A stretch of 64,000 bases of DNA from Macropodus opercularis (taxonomy: Eukaryota; Chordata; Actinopteri; Anabantiformes; Osphronemidae), in assembly GCA_030770545.1 (NCBI GenBank), contig CM061098.1:13978001-14042000 (forward strand), read 5' to 3'. This document shows positions 55,401 to 62,637 of the stretch, piece after piece. A program made the translations under genes and the position numbers. The notes under the pieces were generated by a model. The model saw only the letters and a program-made list of their open reading frames with translations. It was not told where the DNA came from and searched no databases. Position 1 is the stretch's first letter. Each line of letters opens with the position of its first letter.

Positions 55401-58043
55401 TCACCATGGGTCACAGGGGAACTCATAGATATTCTGGAAGGAAATAGTCAGCCCGCTGCCAGGACTAAAGAAAATATAGTCAGTGTGGTTGGTAGAGGCA
55501 AATTTATGCTGACTTGAAACGAGGCTCTACCTGTAAAAACGGCTGCGCTTTGAGTAATGTATTGGGTAGAACACCATGCAGACTGACAGCTACCTTGTTT
55601 GTAGTCGAAGTGTGTAGGGTAGCTTCAGAGAGATTACTGAAGCTCACTGTGTGTGTAATGAAGCCCCGAGTCAATAAGAGATGCAGGCTCAAGGCCAAAG
55701 ACTGCGCCACGTCTGTACGAGTCAGTGTGCGTTTGCATGCTTGTTTTGATTGACAGCCTCTGGGTCCCTGGACCTACTCTGCTTCTTCCCAGTGAAGGGA
55801 CACAGAGTTAGTTATGGGTGCCTTGTTAAAAGTATGTCAGGTTGACAACGTCAGCGTGATCATGGGAAATGTGACACGCATGTCCCTTTAACTGGTCGAG
55901 ATGGCTGCTGCTGGCAGCTGGGCTGTCAACCTCCACTGGGAACCTGGCAAGCTGACAGGAGGAGTGGAGCTTTGCCACTGTGGAGGATAAATTGCATTTA
56001 CTCGAGGCGAACACCCAACACACATATACGGACGATACAGAAGCGTTAGTCTCGGTCACGGGGAGGTGGATAGGGCTCTGATGAGGGGGAGAGACGGCGA
56101 ACTCGCACCCATGCAGGTCGTTTCCACGTTGATTCTTTAAACGCGCTGACAGAAAGATGAATAAATAGTGTAATAAGTGAGAGTGATGGTGGCAGACACA
56201 GGCGGTCCAGCAGAAAGCGCCTTTGTTAGAGTTAGTGATGGGGAGGTGGGGGGCAGCTGCTGTTACAGGGAGTCAGTAAATGTTTGCACCTGGGTACCAT
56301 TATCACCTGCAGCGCTCTAAGAGACCACTGGAAAGACCTCCATCCAAAGAAACACTTCTTCCTGGAAAATGTGCAAGAAAAATGGGAGATGGCTGCCGAG
56401 CCAGCTATCTTGTGATAGAGCGTTCTGAAGTTGCCTCTGGCTTAGTCACTCTGATGTCTTTGTGTGTGGGGAAACTTTGTTTGGGTGGAAGCTGTGCATA
56501 CAGATTTGGAATCTTAAATAGTGCCTCTTTTCCACTTTTTCCGCCATGAAACAATTTCTTTCCTTCCATCTGATCCCAGTTCCTCTTTCTTGCCATCGCG
56601 CAGCGTCTTCTGGCTTGTTGCTGCGCTGGTGTCTTTGGTAAAAGAGCCTCTATTGATATACCTCCTTGTGTTCGTTTGATGTTCTAAACAGTACTACATA
56701 ATCTTCAGACGCTCCATACTGATCCAAACTCCTCAGCCTTTTCATGGAGCTTTCTAGTCCAAAGCATTTCAATTGCTTTTATAATTGAGTTTGTCTGCTG
56801 CCTCTGTGATTGCTTTGGATCTCTCTTTCGCTATCAAACAAGGCAATTACTGCCAAGCCCCATATTTTCACAAAAAAAGTGTTTATTCGTTCGAAAAAAA
56901 TTTGCATGCAACTATTGCAAACTCCTTCCAGCTTTCTCGCCACATGATACACATGTAGTTGGGAACCACAGGTTAAAAAAAATAGGCAGCTATCAATAAT
57001 TAATTAATGCGGGTTAATATGTTAACAAACTTATAGTGGTTGATAATTAGATGAGCCACAGTGTCTGATTCAGACTTAATTACTAAGCCACTGTCTGTTC
57101 TGTGGGGCTTTAATGAATAATTAATTAAAGAAGCATGAATTATTTCTGCTTACCAAAGATCTTTCAGAAATACTTGCCCATCCTCATTTATGCTGCTGTT
57201 TTATATTGATTGACGATAAGTGTTGGGGAAAATAAGAGCCACTGGAATCGGTGTCTGTACTGCAGTTTTATAGATATGCTTGTTATAGAGCAGAAAGTAG
57301 CTTTCAGAATCACAGATGACTGACAGAAAATACATATACAGTAATAAAAATAATTATAATAATGTCAGTGTGGAATGAAAATGCTTAAATGCGTCAACAA
57401 ACACACAGTTAAAGGTTTGTTACTGCCCTGTGTGCATATTGACAATCTGAATGTCTCCACGACAGTAATGTGTGTGTGTGTCTGTCTTTGTGTGCATGTG
57501 TGTTCTGTCTCATCTGCACACACTCTGATTTATCCCCTCACTATTTGCATATGCACACACTGTGATTAACTGCCATGCCTTATCTCTTTCACCGAGCTAC
57601 TTCGCCAGACACGCGCAGCCACAACACGCGGGCTCGCACGCGTACGTCGCCATTTTTTTCCCCCCCTCCGCACGCGTTCGACGTCGGCCGTCAGGGAGAA
57701 GTCAAAGGGACGGGAATCTCCGAAACGCTCCGAAAACTCGCAGTTGGACCGTAGCGTTTAGTAAACCCTCTGGGTTTTCCCCCCAGCTAATGTGGTTGAC
57801 TTTATTTATGGCCAGAGTCCCTCACAGGGGCCAGTCGGGCAGGTAAAAGTGTCCATCTGTCTGTGTCCGCTTGTCATTCACAAGGAGTTACTTTGCACAA
57901 AAAAAAAAAAAGCTGTGGGCCATAATCAACTACAGCTCGCATCATTTAGATGCTGTAATAATATGTCAGTCCATATCATTAGCACCCACTGAGCCTGGGG
58001 ATATGGGAGGGCAGATTGAATGACTTACTGCTCAGGCTGCTGG

Positions 58044-58090
<47 letters not shown>

Positions 58091-61000
58091 GCTCACCTCA
58101 GCCTGCACATGTGCTGTTTATGTATAGGTGCGCGAAAGTTTAAATGTAACTTATAGACACGTCTCATGCATTTGCATCCTTAAAAAGTCGTTGTTGTGCA
58201 GAATACGGCCTTGTTACTTATTTATGTGTGGTACAGATGTGTTTTTATATATACACAATACAACTATTCTTGTTTTGTCCATAGCGTCACTTTTCTTTGG
58301 CAGCTGTTGAAGTTGAAAGTACTGTCGAACACAACACCAGAAGGCTGACTTCCTGTAATAAAGGTGTGAGCAGCCAGTTCCCTCTACACATACTGTAGAG
58401 TACTAACACACACACACAGACCCACACACATAAACACCACATCCTGATGCTACTGTATGCAGACAGGGTTGTCTGCCATCACTGCCAAATAAGATACATA
58501 ATCATCAGCTTATGTTTTAATTAGCGTTTCTCACTTCATCTTATTTCTCACCTTGCACCTTTCCTCACCTTTCCCCTCGCTCTCAGCTTGGAAAATCCCT
58601 GGTGGCTCCTCCTTCAAATAGCTGTAATCAACAGTGATGCTCTCCAAGACCCCTCTCCGGGGTATTAATCAGATTGGATTGTGTTACGATGCCACGGGGG
58701 GGGGGGGGGGGGGGGGGGGGGCTTTATAACTGATATTCTTTTGACAAGGACAGAGAACAAAGAGATTCTTTGATTGAGAGTGATTTGCCTGTAATGGCTA
58801 ATTGAAGCAGTTCTTCATCATATGCCTTTGTCTCGTAACCATCTTTCTGCTCGTTCCCGCCTCTTATGGTGTTGTCTGTCTTTTTCTCTTCGGCTGCGTT
58901 TTTCTCCTGAAATCTGAGCTGAATGTGAATAGTATCGCTGTATCATCCTCGCCTTCACTCTTCTCCTTTCCCCCACTCCCCCTATTTTCTTTCACCAAGG
59001 TCAGTGCAACTCAGTGTTATTCACTTTCCTTTGATGACAAAATCCAGTCCCAACTTTAACCAAATGTCCATCTCCCTCTGGAGGTGGAATTTATCTCAAT
59101 TATTACTCCTACAGTTTGGCTGCCAGCTCCTAAACACGAGTATCAAGGTGCCAGGTCCACCCAGGAAGAGACGGTAAATCTTTTGATGTCTTTCTAGGAT
59201 CCATTGGCTGTACAGAGAGGCTGTAAATTCCCTTAATGCAGCACACGGCTTTACCCACAACAACAGGAAATCCAGCCCCTGACAAGGAGAATATGGACTA
59301 ATCTGTTGCCTTTTCAATAAACACAGCAAAACAGTCTTAAAAAGCACAAAGTGGAATAAATCCTTCCGCCAATGCCAACCAATAATAACAATCGTTCTTC
59401 ATTGTTTTGCCTGTGTCAGCGCCGTTCTGCAGTTATTGTTGATGGAAGATTGGAAGCTATTTGAGAGCTGCTTGTGGGAACACACACAAAAAAACATTCA
59501 GATTTTGAGCATGTGTAGTGGGGATGTCAGGAATCAAAAACAAGAAAATAAAAGCGAGAATTCAGGATGGAAGTAAATGGAAACAAAGCAGGAAAGGCTA
59601 ATATCCAGGGACAGGGAGGGAGAGAACAAAAATCAGTATTGAGATAGAGTCCTGGCTGCTCCGTCATGTCCTTGTGCAGGATTTATGAGCTCCAAGATCA
59701 GGGAAGGTTTAGGGTGCTAGGAGGAGGAGTGGATGGGAAAGTGAAAGTAGGAAATAACCAATGACGCCGTCACGGCAGAGAGAATGTGCCAAATATCCAG
59801 CCTAAGTAGGTTGACACTGTGCTGTGGATTGAGACCTCCTGAATAATGCCAGGTGACAGGGGGAGAAATCGCAAGGCCAAGAGAAAAGAAAGGAAGAATA
59901 AAAAATGGGCAGAACAGAGGAAAACAGAGCTCAGACAATATTGAAGTCAAAGGTCACTGATTTGATTAGCACTCGCAAGATACAGAGCGAGATCGAGGGA
60001 GTGCAGCTGAAAAGAAAACACGAGAGGCAGAAGAAGATCACATTAGGGAGGATGGAGAGCTAAAGAAAGCTACAAGAGGGGTGTGTTGGCGGGGGAGTGG
60101 TGAGGCTGTGTGGGTGGTGTAATCTGTCTGTGTCAGAGAGATGATGAAAGGGCCAGGAGGGAGAGCTCTGCAGTTCACCTTCTGGCCTCTGGAGGAAACG
60201 CACTGACCCTGACCCTCCTCCCCCCCCCCTCCACTCCACCTGCACGATTTATGACCTGCCGGGGTCGATCCAGGGTTGGACATTTGCGATCGCTGTTTTT
60301 TGTGGCGCACGGTCTTTGCATGCGTGCCTTGTACAGGTACGTGTCTGCGCATGTGTACTCGTACAATAAAGTCAGTCACTGGTAAGGAAAGCTATTGTAT
60401 GTCACGGAGGAGGGGACCTTAGGTCTGCCTGGGGAAAAAGGGCAGTAGTAGATTTCTATCCTGGCCTCGGAGTGAGCGCAGATACATCCCCACATAATCT
60501 ACTATGACAGAGTTTGAAAGGAGAAAGACCCAATTCCCTTGACAAAATCACAGGAAATGGGACAAGATGACTGAACGAGGGAGAAGTTGGAGCTGCGCCG
60601 CATACTAATGGTGTTTCTCCTTTGTCCATTTTTCATATGATGTTCTGGTACTTCTACATGGTCAGATCATTTCTTTGGATGTTTTTCAGAAATTTGCCGC
60701 TTCTTATTCCGTCCGTTGTGGGACAGAAGCCAGACATGCTATTACTGGAATTAAAATAGTCAAACAACAATAGTGTAATGAACAACCGCACTGACGGTCA
60801 ATATAATTAATTTAAAACTGAATAATAGCAGATATTTACTTGTTAGAGCTTCTCTTTTGCGTTCCTCCGTTTCTTATCTGGGTTATTGCAATAGTCAGTT
60901 TCCACTGTCATCTGTCTGTTTAAAGCTGCTGTAATCAATATTTTTATACGAACGTTGCCTCAAATGACTAAATGACTAATGAGCCTGTGGTCAGGCACAG

Positions 61001-62637
61001 AGAATTATCATTCAGCTGCAGTTCCTCTCAGCTTTATAAAATGATTTTTGCTTTTATTTTCATTTACTGTTTTGGTTTTATATAGTGGTTATATATGGTT
61101 TTAGCTTTAATGTTTTATTTATTATTTAGTCTTATTCCAGCCTGAAGTAGCAAGGAGCTCTAGAGCTGAAGATAGTAACTAGCTAGAAAGCAATGTAGAG
61201 ATACAGTGAAGGAATATTGAATACTGAGCCTATTTACTGAGCTGGATGTGTTTCTAGGCATATTTTCCTCCAGGCCCTCAATATAATTAACATATGCTAA
61301 ATGTTTTCAGTTGTCAGATTTCTGCTGTTGTGTGGCCAAAACATCAAAAAGCCAAATGTGTCACCTTTTGATAATAAATCCCTGTAAGTCACATCAGTTT
61401 TAGGGCCTTTATTTTCCTAATTTGTTCCTTCTCTGGCGTCTGGACTTAACAATAACCTGCTTTGTCTTAAGCCAGGTTGGTATTTCACAGTATGTCTTAA
61501 GAGCCCGGGTGTCATGCGCTGCTTGATTTCTCATTTTCAGGCAAGAAAATGTTGGACTCCAGCCAGTATCCTCTGATTAATGCAGCTTAGCTGAAGAAAA
61601 AAACAATGCTGCGCTTGAGATAAACATACATATGATCTGCACAAACCTGGCATCGCTTGACGATAAACTCGGAAGAAATGGCAATTTTAAATAGCGCAAT
61701 CGAGTGGCACACGCAGCGGAGGCGGCAGGTGTGGAAGGCTGAAATATGGATTATTGTCGCATATGCTAAATGAAACCAATCAAGGAGAACCGACAAAATA
61801 AGACACCAGAACTGAGTCATGGATTCGTTTTTGCTGAGGAGTTGAGTCAAAGTGCTGTTCTCTGTATGGAGATGAGACCGGGATGAAGGTTGATCCTCAT
61901 CCATAACGGATGATTCGTAGTCCGCCCTGACCTTTAATGTCCGGACTACCTCGCTCGTCTCTGCCCGCGCTCCGTGCTACAGTCCGCGCGGTGAGTTCAA
62001 GCGTAGGAAAACCACTTTGCAACGCGTGCACACGAGTTAGAGCTTTCACAGGTGAAAATACACAGATGCCCATTTATATTGCACATTTGCGCAAGCATCA
62101 AATGTCAAAAGTTCACTGCAGCACTCTGCTCACATCTAATGTGACAAATAACTGCTTCCTCCAGTTGCATTGTTCTAATCCCTTTAGTGGGCTCCAGAAT
62201 GGAAATATAATTACATTTCTGTGGTGCAGTGCTTTTGATAAGACAGCCGCTTGCTGAGCTGAATGTCTAACTGAGTTGGATGCCTCTATGAAGCCCACTC
62301 CTCTCTCCACTTTCCTTCTCTCCCTTACTCAGTTCTCTCCACCTCTTCTCTCTCGTACTCTCTGCCACGTTTCTCCCCTTTCTTCCCCCTTTTTGTGTTC
62401 TCTCACCTCCACTTGCAGTCTCTGTCATCCCCAAGAGCTCACTCCTCGTCTCTCTTGCTCTCTCTCTCTCTCACCCACCCAGGTATCGCAGTGGATAAGA
62501 GAGGTGTTGTCTACTTTGTCGATGGCACCACCATTCAGAAGATTAATGAGAAGGGTATGCTCTCCACTGTGATTGGCTCAAACGGACTGATGTCGACGCA
62601 GCCGCTAAGCTGTGATGCACGCATGGACATCAGCCAG
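9376..62637 (+). CDS. tenm1: Teneurin (tenm1-like), internal part, 18 exons
   Basis: Spliced coding region 9376-9549, 18237-18439, 19995-20202, 24864-24965, 27273-27467, 28934-29134, 31054-31239, 31393-31422, 31539-31685, 34772-35006, 36217-36336, 36421-36682, 38758-39043, 42689-42832, 43140-43392, 44177-44197, 47860-48092, 62483-62637. Intron phases after each exon are 1,0,1,1,1,1,1,1,1,2,2,0,1,1,2,2,1,0, and the join has no stop. Domain order is linker, eight EGF repeats, Cys-rich motif, TTR-like domain, FN-plug, start of NHL propeller, the fixed order of teneurins. Known role of the family: homophilic and latrophilin-dependent cell adhesion in neural wiring, acting at the cell surface. The NHL segment is closest to teneurin-1, while CAEKGP and YESCP in the TTR/FN-plug region also recall teneurin-4, so the paralogue is about 0.7 sure. 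Both termini lie outside the window. Confidence 0.95.
13400..13530. promoter_or_regulatory. CpG-dense intronic patch
   Basis: About 130 bp with roughly 20 CpG dinucleotides (caccggcgcgtgg through cccggcgcac), flanked on both sides by AT-rich sequence. It could be an unmethylated regulatory element or an internal promoter for a shorter teneurin transcript. No splice-compatible exon recognised inside. Confidence 0.35.
16071..16240. repeat. Dispersed teleost repeat, copy 1
   Basis: Contains the words aatgtcaac, gaggaaaagt, atgtctgtacaaaatttcat and ccatcaaacagttgttga, which I recognise as a repeat scattered through percomorph fish introns. It aligns with the copy at 36996-37110 over the acattt...aatgtc...gaggaaag part. 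Function unknown; the class assignment (SINE-like or satellite-like) is not clear to me. Confidence 0.6.
18237..18439 (+). CDS. tenm1: Teneurin exon b: linker before EGF repeats
   Basis: 203 nt, phase 1 to 0. Encodes GRAIDRGEVDMG followed by PPGLFWRF and GVYGRRNIPPTHTQ, which are near-invariant in vertebrate teneurins and form the extracellular segment before the EGF array. An N-glycosylation sequon (NLS) lies in FNLSLS. The acceptor after cctgcag is the only one near that keeps the frame; donor is cag|gtaaag. This exon and the next are separated by 1.6 kb and sit between two long introns. Confidence 0.95.
18440..19994 (+). other. 1.6-kb intron b-c
   Basis: Phase 0 intron. Mostly unique sequence; a CpG- and purine-rich part lies around 19390-19640. 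No repeat or gene recognised. Confidence 0.85.
19995..20202 (+). CDS. tenm1: Teneurin exon c: linker before EGF1
   Basis: 208 nt, phase 0 to 1. Encodes FDFVKLLDGK, then a variable stretch, then LQETGFIEYMDPGTWHLA and YNDGRNLEQV, all teneurin hallmarks just before the EGF repeats. Acceptor is tgtccag and donor is ATAG|gtggga. The variable middle (about PRSLTDPVSTAKAP) differs from tetrapod homologues, as expected for this loop. Confidence 0.95.
20203..24863 (+). other. 4.7-kb intron c-EGF1
   Basis: Phase 1 intron. Contains an AT-rich patch at about 20850-21010 built of related TAATA/TTATCA words around a perfect 16-bp palindrome, a CTG-rich stretch (22540-22561) and a poly-T run near 23135. 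A 165-codon open frame on the minus strand (20216-20713) resembles nothing known to me and is not called. Confidence 0.85.
24864..24965 (+). CDS. tenm1: Teneurin exon d: EGF1
   Basis: 102 nt, phase 1 to 1; one EGF-like repeat with six cysteines, reading GCSTDCNGNGECVAGHCHCF and ending GFLGPDCAK. Vertebrate teneurins start their EGF array with the same sequence type. Acceptor is ttgtgcag after a short GT-rich tract; donor is AAAG|gtgagt. Symmetric phase allows skipping without frameshift, typical of shuffled EGF modules. Confidence 0.95.
24966..27272 (+). other. 2.3-kb intron EGF1-EGF2
   Basis: Phase 1 intron. Contains a poly-T run near 26485 and a (TG)n tract ending about 38 nt before the next exon (27219-27236). 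Nothing else recognised. Confidence 0.85.
27273..27467 (+). CDS. tenm1: Teneurin exon e: EGF2 and EGF3
   Basis: 195 nt, phase 1 to 1. EGF2 reads SCPVLCSGNGVYEKGRCVC then GWKGAEC and has five cysteines, with tyrosine where the third would be. EGF3 reads QCIDPTCSNHGSCIQGIC then GVNC and has the normal six. In teneurins the unpaired cysteines of EGF2 and EGF5 form the intermolecular disulfides of the cis homodimer; this is family knowledge, while the cysteine count is seen here. Acceptor is ttcacag, donor AAG|gtacg, followed by a T-rich tract. Confidence 0.96.
27468..28933 (+). other. 1.5-kb intron EGF3-EGF4
   Basis: Phase 1 intron. Includes a short 10-bp tandem repeat (28571-28610) and short (CA)n tracts (28671-28686 and 28853-28866). 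The last 60 bases are a strong pyrimidine-rich acceptor region. Confidence 0.85.
28571..28610 (+). repeat. Four-copy 10-bp tandem repeat
   Basis: Four units of the type gccgagctga, the first two nearly identical and the last two diverged (gccgaactgt, gctgagcttt). Confidence 0.75.
28934..29134 (+). CDS. tenm1: Teneurin exon f: EGF4 and EGF5
   Basis: 201 nt, phase 1 to 1. EGF4 (DCVDPQCGGHGVCVRGECVC) has six cysteines. EGF5 (ACQEQCSGHGTYLPESDTC) has five because TY replaces the usual cysteine, the second odd-Cys repeat of the dimer interface. A glycosylation sequon NWT occurs in PNWTGPDC. Acceptor tttgcag follows a good pyrimidine tract; donor is ACGG|gtgaga. GC-rich third positions contrast with the AT-rich introns. 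Confidence 0.96.
29135..31053 (+). other. 1.9-kb intron EGF5-EGF6
   Basis: Phase 1 intron. Shows strand asymmetry: purine-rich (GA/AGA) at 30370-30570, then very pyrimidine-rich at 30780-31050 ahead of the acceptor, with several T runs of 9 to 18 nt. The many overlapping open frames across 30843-31290 come from this low-complexity run into the real exon. Confidence 0.85.
31054..31239 (+). CDS. tenm1: Teneurin exon g: EGF6 and EGF7
   Basis: 186 nt, phase 1 to 1. EGF6 is LCPVPCGSHGVCSEGRCQC and EGF7 is ACHPRCEEHGQCHDGTCIC, each with six cysteines and each ending in the usual GW(x)G(x)xC. The acceptor gccag lies after a strongly T/C-rich region (30780-31050). The exon ends in HCNI with a split codon that can be completed either by the microexon at 31393 or directly by the exon at 31539. 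Confidence 0.96.
31393..31422 (+). CDS. tenm1: Teneurin 30-nt microexon between EGF7 and EGF8 (splice site A)
   Basis: 30 nt, phase 1 to 1, encoding VTHDLDVVVK, to be compared with the AHYLD-type insert of other teneurins at the same position. Acceptor ttcacag, donor AAAG|gtaatc. Flanking introns are only 153 and 116 nt. Including it gives HCNI-VTHDLDVVVK-DGCPGLC; skipping gives HCNI-DGCPGLC, both in frame. In vertebrate teneurins this position (site A) is alternatively spliced. A TGC lies at 31382-31384, close to the acceptor. Confidence 0.85.
31539..31685 (+). CDS. tenm1: Teneurin exon i: EGF8 and start of Cys-rich motif
   Basis: 147 nt, phase 1 to 1. EGF8 reads GCPGLCSGHGRCTLEQSGWR then CVCQAGWSGPGC, six cysteines with the longer loop between Cys3 and Cys4 typical of this repeat. 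It continues into METDCSDGTDNDG, the start of the Asp-rich calcium-type motif that is completed by the next exon. Acceptor cttttcag, donor GGAG|gtgaca. Confidence 0.95.
31686..34771 (+). other. 3.1-kb intron EGF8-Cys-rich
   Basis: Phase 1 intron. Pyrimidine-rich just after the donor (31700-31860), a (TG)n tract at 32386-32415, otherwise AT-rich unique sequence. No repeat element recognised. Confidence 0.85.
32386..32415 (+). repeat. (TG)n microsatellite
   Basis: TG-rich run with one interruption near its start. Confidence 0.9.
34772..35006 (+). CDS. tenm1: Teneurin exon j: Cys-rich motif and start of TTR-like domain
   Basis: 235 nt, phase 1 to 2. DGLMDCVDPDCCEQ completes the D-x-D-N-D-x-D / DCxDPDCC motif, probably calcium binding. 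Then comes a loop rich in Pro, Ser and Thr (PQPPTASPSPTSTHTQ), longer in low-complexity content than tetrapod counterparts. The end (SFYRRIRFLLGK, then FDT) starts the transthyretin-related domain. Acceptor gttttag, donor ACTAG|gtatgt. Confidence 0.94.
35007..36216 (+). other. 1.2-kb intron j-k
   Basis: Phase 2 intron. Carries a compound (TG)12-G24 tract at 35647-35695 and a poly-T run at 35466. Remaining sequence is AT-rich and unique. Confidence 0.85.
35647..35695 (+). repeat. Compound (TG)12-G24 tract
   Basis: TG dinucleotides run directly into 24 consecutive G. The G run is on the sense strand of the gene and so would be in the pre-mRNA. Confidence 0.93.
36217..36336 (+). CDS. tenm1: Teneurin exon k: TTR-like domain, first strands
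   Basis: 120 nt, phase 2 to 2. Encodes RVAVIRGSVALQDGSPLVGV and then NISFPQHPEYGYTISRQDG, the carboxypeptidase-regulatory/transthyretin-like fold conserved in all teneurins (VIRG, DGTPLVGVN and GYTISRQDG motifs). N-glycosylation sequon NIS. Acceptor tttgccag, donor GGAAG|gtaaag. The following intron is the shortest clear one in the gene. Confidence 0.96.
36337..36420 (+). other. 84-nt intron within the TTR-like domain
   Basis: Phase 2 intron, gtaaag...ctctag, with a T-rich tract before the acceptor. It is the shortest intron of the gene in this window; removal joins GGAAG to TTTTGAC as DG-S-FDLV, which fixes both borders. Confidence 0.93.
36421..36682 (+). CDS. tenm1: Teneurin exon l: TTR-like domain to FN-plug
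   Basis: 262 nt, phase 2 to 0. Encodes FDLVTLGAMSMTLMFQRPPF, TVWTPNNNFLVLDQVTM and CDIKSVLSPYPLVLPYPL, ending CAEKGPAVPELQ. These correspond to the RSPFL(x)ncTxWxPWN...CD...P(N)P(I)V blocks of teneurins. The usual Pro-Trp in WLPWN is here WTPNN, a small departure. Acceptor ctctag, donor CAG|gtatag. Confidence 0.95.
36996..37110. repeat. Dispersed teleost repeat, diverged copy 2
   Basis: Shares accaccaaagtcagtagga with the family consensus as I know it, and acatttta...aatgtcgacctg...gagggaaagtcgg with copy 1 at 16071. The two parts are in circularly permuted order relative to copy 1, as expected of a repeat built from tandem units. Confidence 0.5.
37560..38100 (+). mobile_element. Degenerate L2/Rex1-type LINE fragment
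   Basis: Conceptual translation gives pieces of the linker and early reverse-transcriptase region of L2/CR1-group LINEs: FSVIDSADVVAAI in one frame, then LKSSTC(C)SGSVPTKLF, LLNISNTALICRVLSTALKH and AVISP in the next frame, then NN-stop-RPIYN at 38064-38087 corresponding to the NNYRPISN motif. Frameshifts and stops show it is long dead. It lies in sense orientation in the intron before exon m. Family level (L2 versus Rex1) is uncertain. Confidence 0.7.
38758..39043 (+). CDS. tenm1: Teneurin exon m: FN-plug region
   Basis: 286 nt, phase 0 to 1. Begins AVQEEVSIPGAFVKLNYLST, then RAAGYLSLLRILLT, KVHVRASVQGRLYQRWYPAG and VWNKTDVYGQQVWGL; these match the teneurin fibronectin-plug that seals the bottom of the YD shell. 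A Pro/Ser-rich insertion (PPSPSSPVSPLGG) replaces a short loop. Sequon NKT. The exon is very C-rich. Acceptor ctccccag, donor ACTG|gtaggt. Confidence 0.95.
39044..42688 (+). other. 3.6-kb intron m-n
   Basis: Phase 1 intron. Contains a C24 run (40060-40083), a short (GA)n tract (40264-40281), a pyrimidine-rich stretch (40500-40740) and a (CA)/(CG)-type alternating stretch (40790-40820). No gene or transposon recognised. Confidence 0.85.
40060..40083 (+). repeat. C24 homopolymer
   Basis: Twenty-four consecutive C, followed by accccc. The template strand therefore carries a G24 run. Confidence 0.93.
42689..42832 (+). CDS. tenm1: Teneurin exon n: FN-plug to NHL junction
   Basis: 144 nt, phase 1 to 1. 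Encodes SVGYEYESCPGVIQWERRTA followed by LMQGFELVPSNLGGWSLDKH and HAINIQN, one of the best conserved teneurin segments. Acceptor cgtttcag, donor AATG|gtgagt. Only 307 nt separate it from the next exon. Confidence 0.96.
42833..43139 (+). other. 307-nt intron n-o
   Basis: Phase 1 intron, gtgagt...ctcatcag. AT-rich; nothing else seen. Confidence 0.9.
43140..43392 (+). CDS. tenm1: Teneurin exon o: NHL propeller, first blade
   Basis: 253 nt, phase 1 to 2. Encodes ILHKGNGENVFLSQQPPVIS, then TVMGNGFYRSVPCGPSCSG, LFAPVALASGPDGSLYVGDF and NFIRRVHPDGYTRTILEL. FAPVALASGPDGS and NFxRR match teneurin-1 better than teneurin-2 to -4. The CxxC pair (CGPSC) matches the CxxC of other members. Acceptor catcag|g; the donor lies inside the apparent stop codon: CTCAA|gtaaga. 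Confidence 0.95.
43393..44176 (+). other. 784-nt intron before the NHL microexon
   Basis: Phase 2 intron. Ends with a pyrimidine-rich tract (44125-44170) carrying a TGC at 44153-44155, a placement like that of neural microexon enhancer motifs. Confidence 0.85.
44177..44197 (+). CDS. tenm1: Teneurin 21-nt microexon in NHL (splice site B)
   Basis: 21 nt, phase 2 to 2. With the split codons it gives K-NRDTRH-S before TSPAHKYYLAMDP, identical in type to the NRDTRHS / NKDFRHS insert of other teneurins. Acceptor ttatcag, donor ACACAG|gtgaga. Skipping joins CTCAA to CACC and gives LEL-N-TSP, still in frame. In the family this NHL insert (site B) controls homophilic adhesion and latrophilin-related activity. 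A TGC lies 22-24 nt upstream of the exon (44153-44155). Confidence 0.9.
44198..47859 (+). other. 3.7-kb intron after the NHL microexon
   Basis: Phase 2 intron. Contains a short (TG)n stretch (44691-44715), T and A homopolymers (45996-46008, 46267-46288, 46303-46318) and a TTTA tetranucleotide tract (46473-46490). No gene recognised. Confidence 0.85.
47860..48092 (+). CDS. tenm1: Teneurin exon q: NHL propeller, second blade
   Basis: 233 nt, phase 2 to 1. Encodes TSPAHKYYLAMDPVGEVLYV, SDTSSRRVYRVRNLGQPKD, NLEVVAGTGEQCLPFDQSHC and EAALNNPRG. The VVAGTG and NPRG turns are typical NHL repeats; QCLPFDQSHCG is teneurin-1-like. The GEGRK segment replaces the common GDGGK/R. Acceptor tctccag; another AG six bases downstream (caccag) could act as an in-frame alternative. 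Donor CGAG|gtaggc. Confidence 0.95.
52228..52282 (+). repeat. (GT)n microsatellite
   Basis: About 27 uninterrupted units; the longest dinucleotide repeat in the window together with 3714-3766. Confidence 0.97.
52419..52446 (+). repeat. (CT)n microsatellite
   Basis: About 14 uninterrupted CT units, inside a pyrimidine-rich region. Confidence 0.95.
56991..57145. promoter_or_regulatory. TAAT-rich patch, possible homeodomain-bound enhancer
   Basis: Contains clustered TAATTAATTAA-type sites (56996-57007, 57115-57128) plus several single TAAT/ATTA cores over about 150 bp, interspersed with non-repetitive sequence. This arrangement suits homeodomain or LIM/POU factor binding, but AT-rich introns produce such clusters by chance too. 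Confidence 0.3.
57590..57730. promoter_or_regulatory. CpG-dense intronic patch
   Basis: About 140 bp dense in CpG (acgcgc, cacgcgtacgtcgcc, cacgcgttcgacgtcgg) within the otherwise CpG-poor 14.4-kb intron. Possible regulatory element; no other support. Confidence 0.3.
58045..58088 (+). repeat. (TG)n microsatellite
   Basis: About 22 uninterrupted TG units. Confidence 0.97.
58696..58721 (+). repeat. G26 homopolymer
   Basis: Twenty-six consecutive G on the sense strand. Confidence 0.93.
62444..62482 (+). promoter_or_regulatory. (TC)n polypyrimidine tract and acceptor of exon r
   Basis: A TC-repeat tract followed by tcacccacccag forms an unusually long 3' splice site signal for the exon that follows the 14.4-kb intron. 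Pyrimidine-rich sequence extends back to about 62290. Confidence 0.8.
62483..62637 (+). CDS. tenm1: Teneurin exon r: NHL propeller, next blade
   Basis: 155 nt, phase 1 to 0. Encodes GIAVDKRGVVYFVDGTTIQK then INEKGMLSTVIGSNGLMSTQ and PLSCDARMDISQ. GITVDKxGxIYFVDGTMIRKI and VIGSNGLTSTQPLSCD are teneurin NHL hallmarks; TVIGSNGL with STQ favours teneurin-1 over the LLGSNDLTSARP of the others. The acceptor follows a long (TC)n tract; donor CAG|gtaggt. The next exon (the family's VRLEWPTDLA segment) is not present up to 64000. Confidence 0.95.

Larger units (their letters stand above)
48093..62482 (+). other. 14.4-kb intron inside the NHL domain
   Basis: Phase 1 intron, the longest complete one seen. 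Contains (TG)n tracts (52228-52282, 58045-58088), (TC)n (52419-52446), G26 (58696-58721), CpG-dense patches (49370-49460, 50800-50960, 57590-57730) and a TAAT-rich patch (56991-57145). Its last 200 nt are strongly pyrimidine-rich. No coding exon was recognised although blade-sized exons would be expected to show NHL motifs. Confidence 0.8.
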
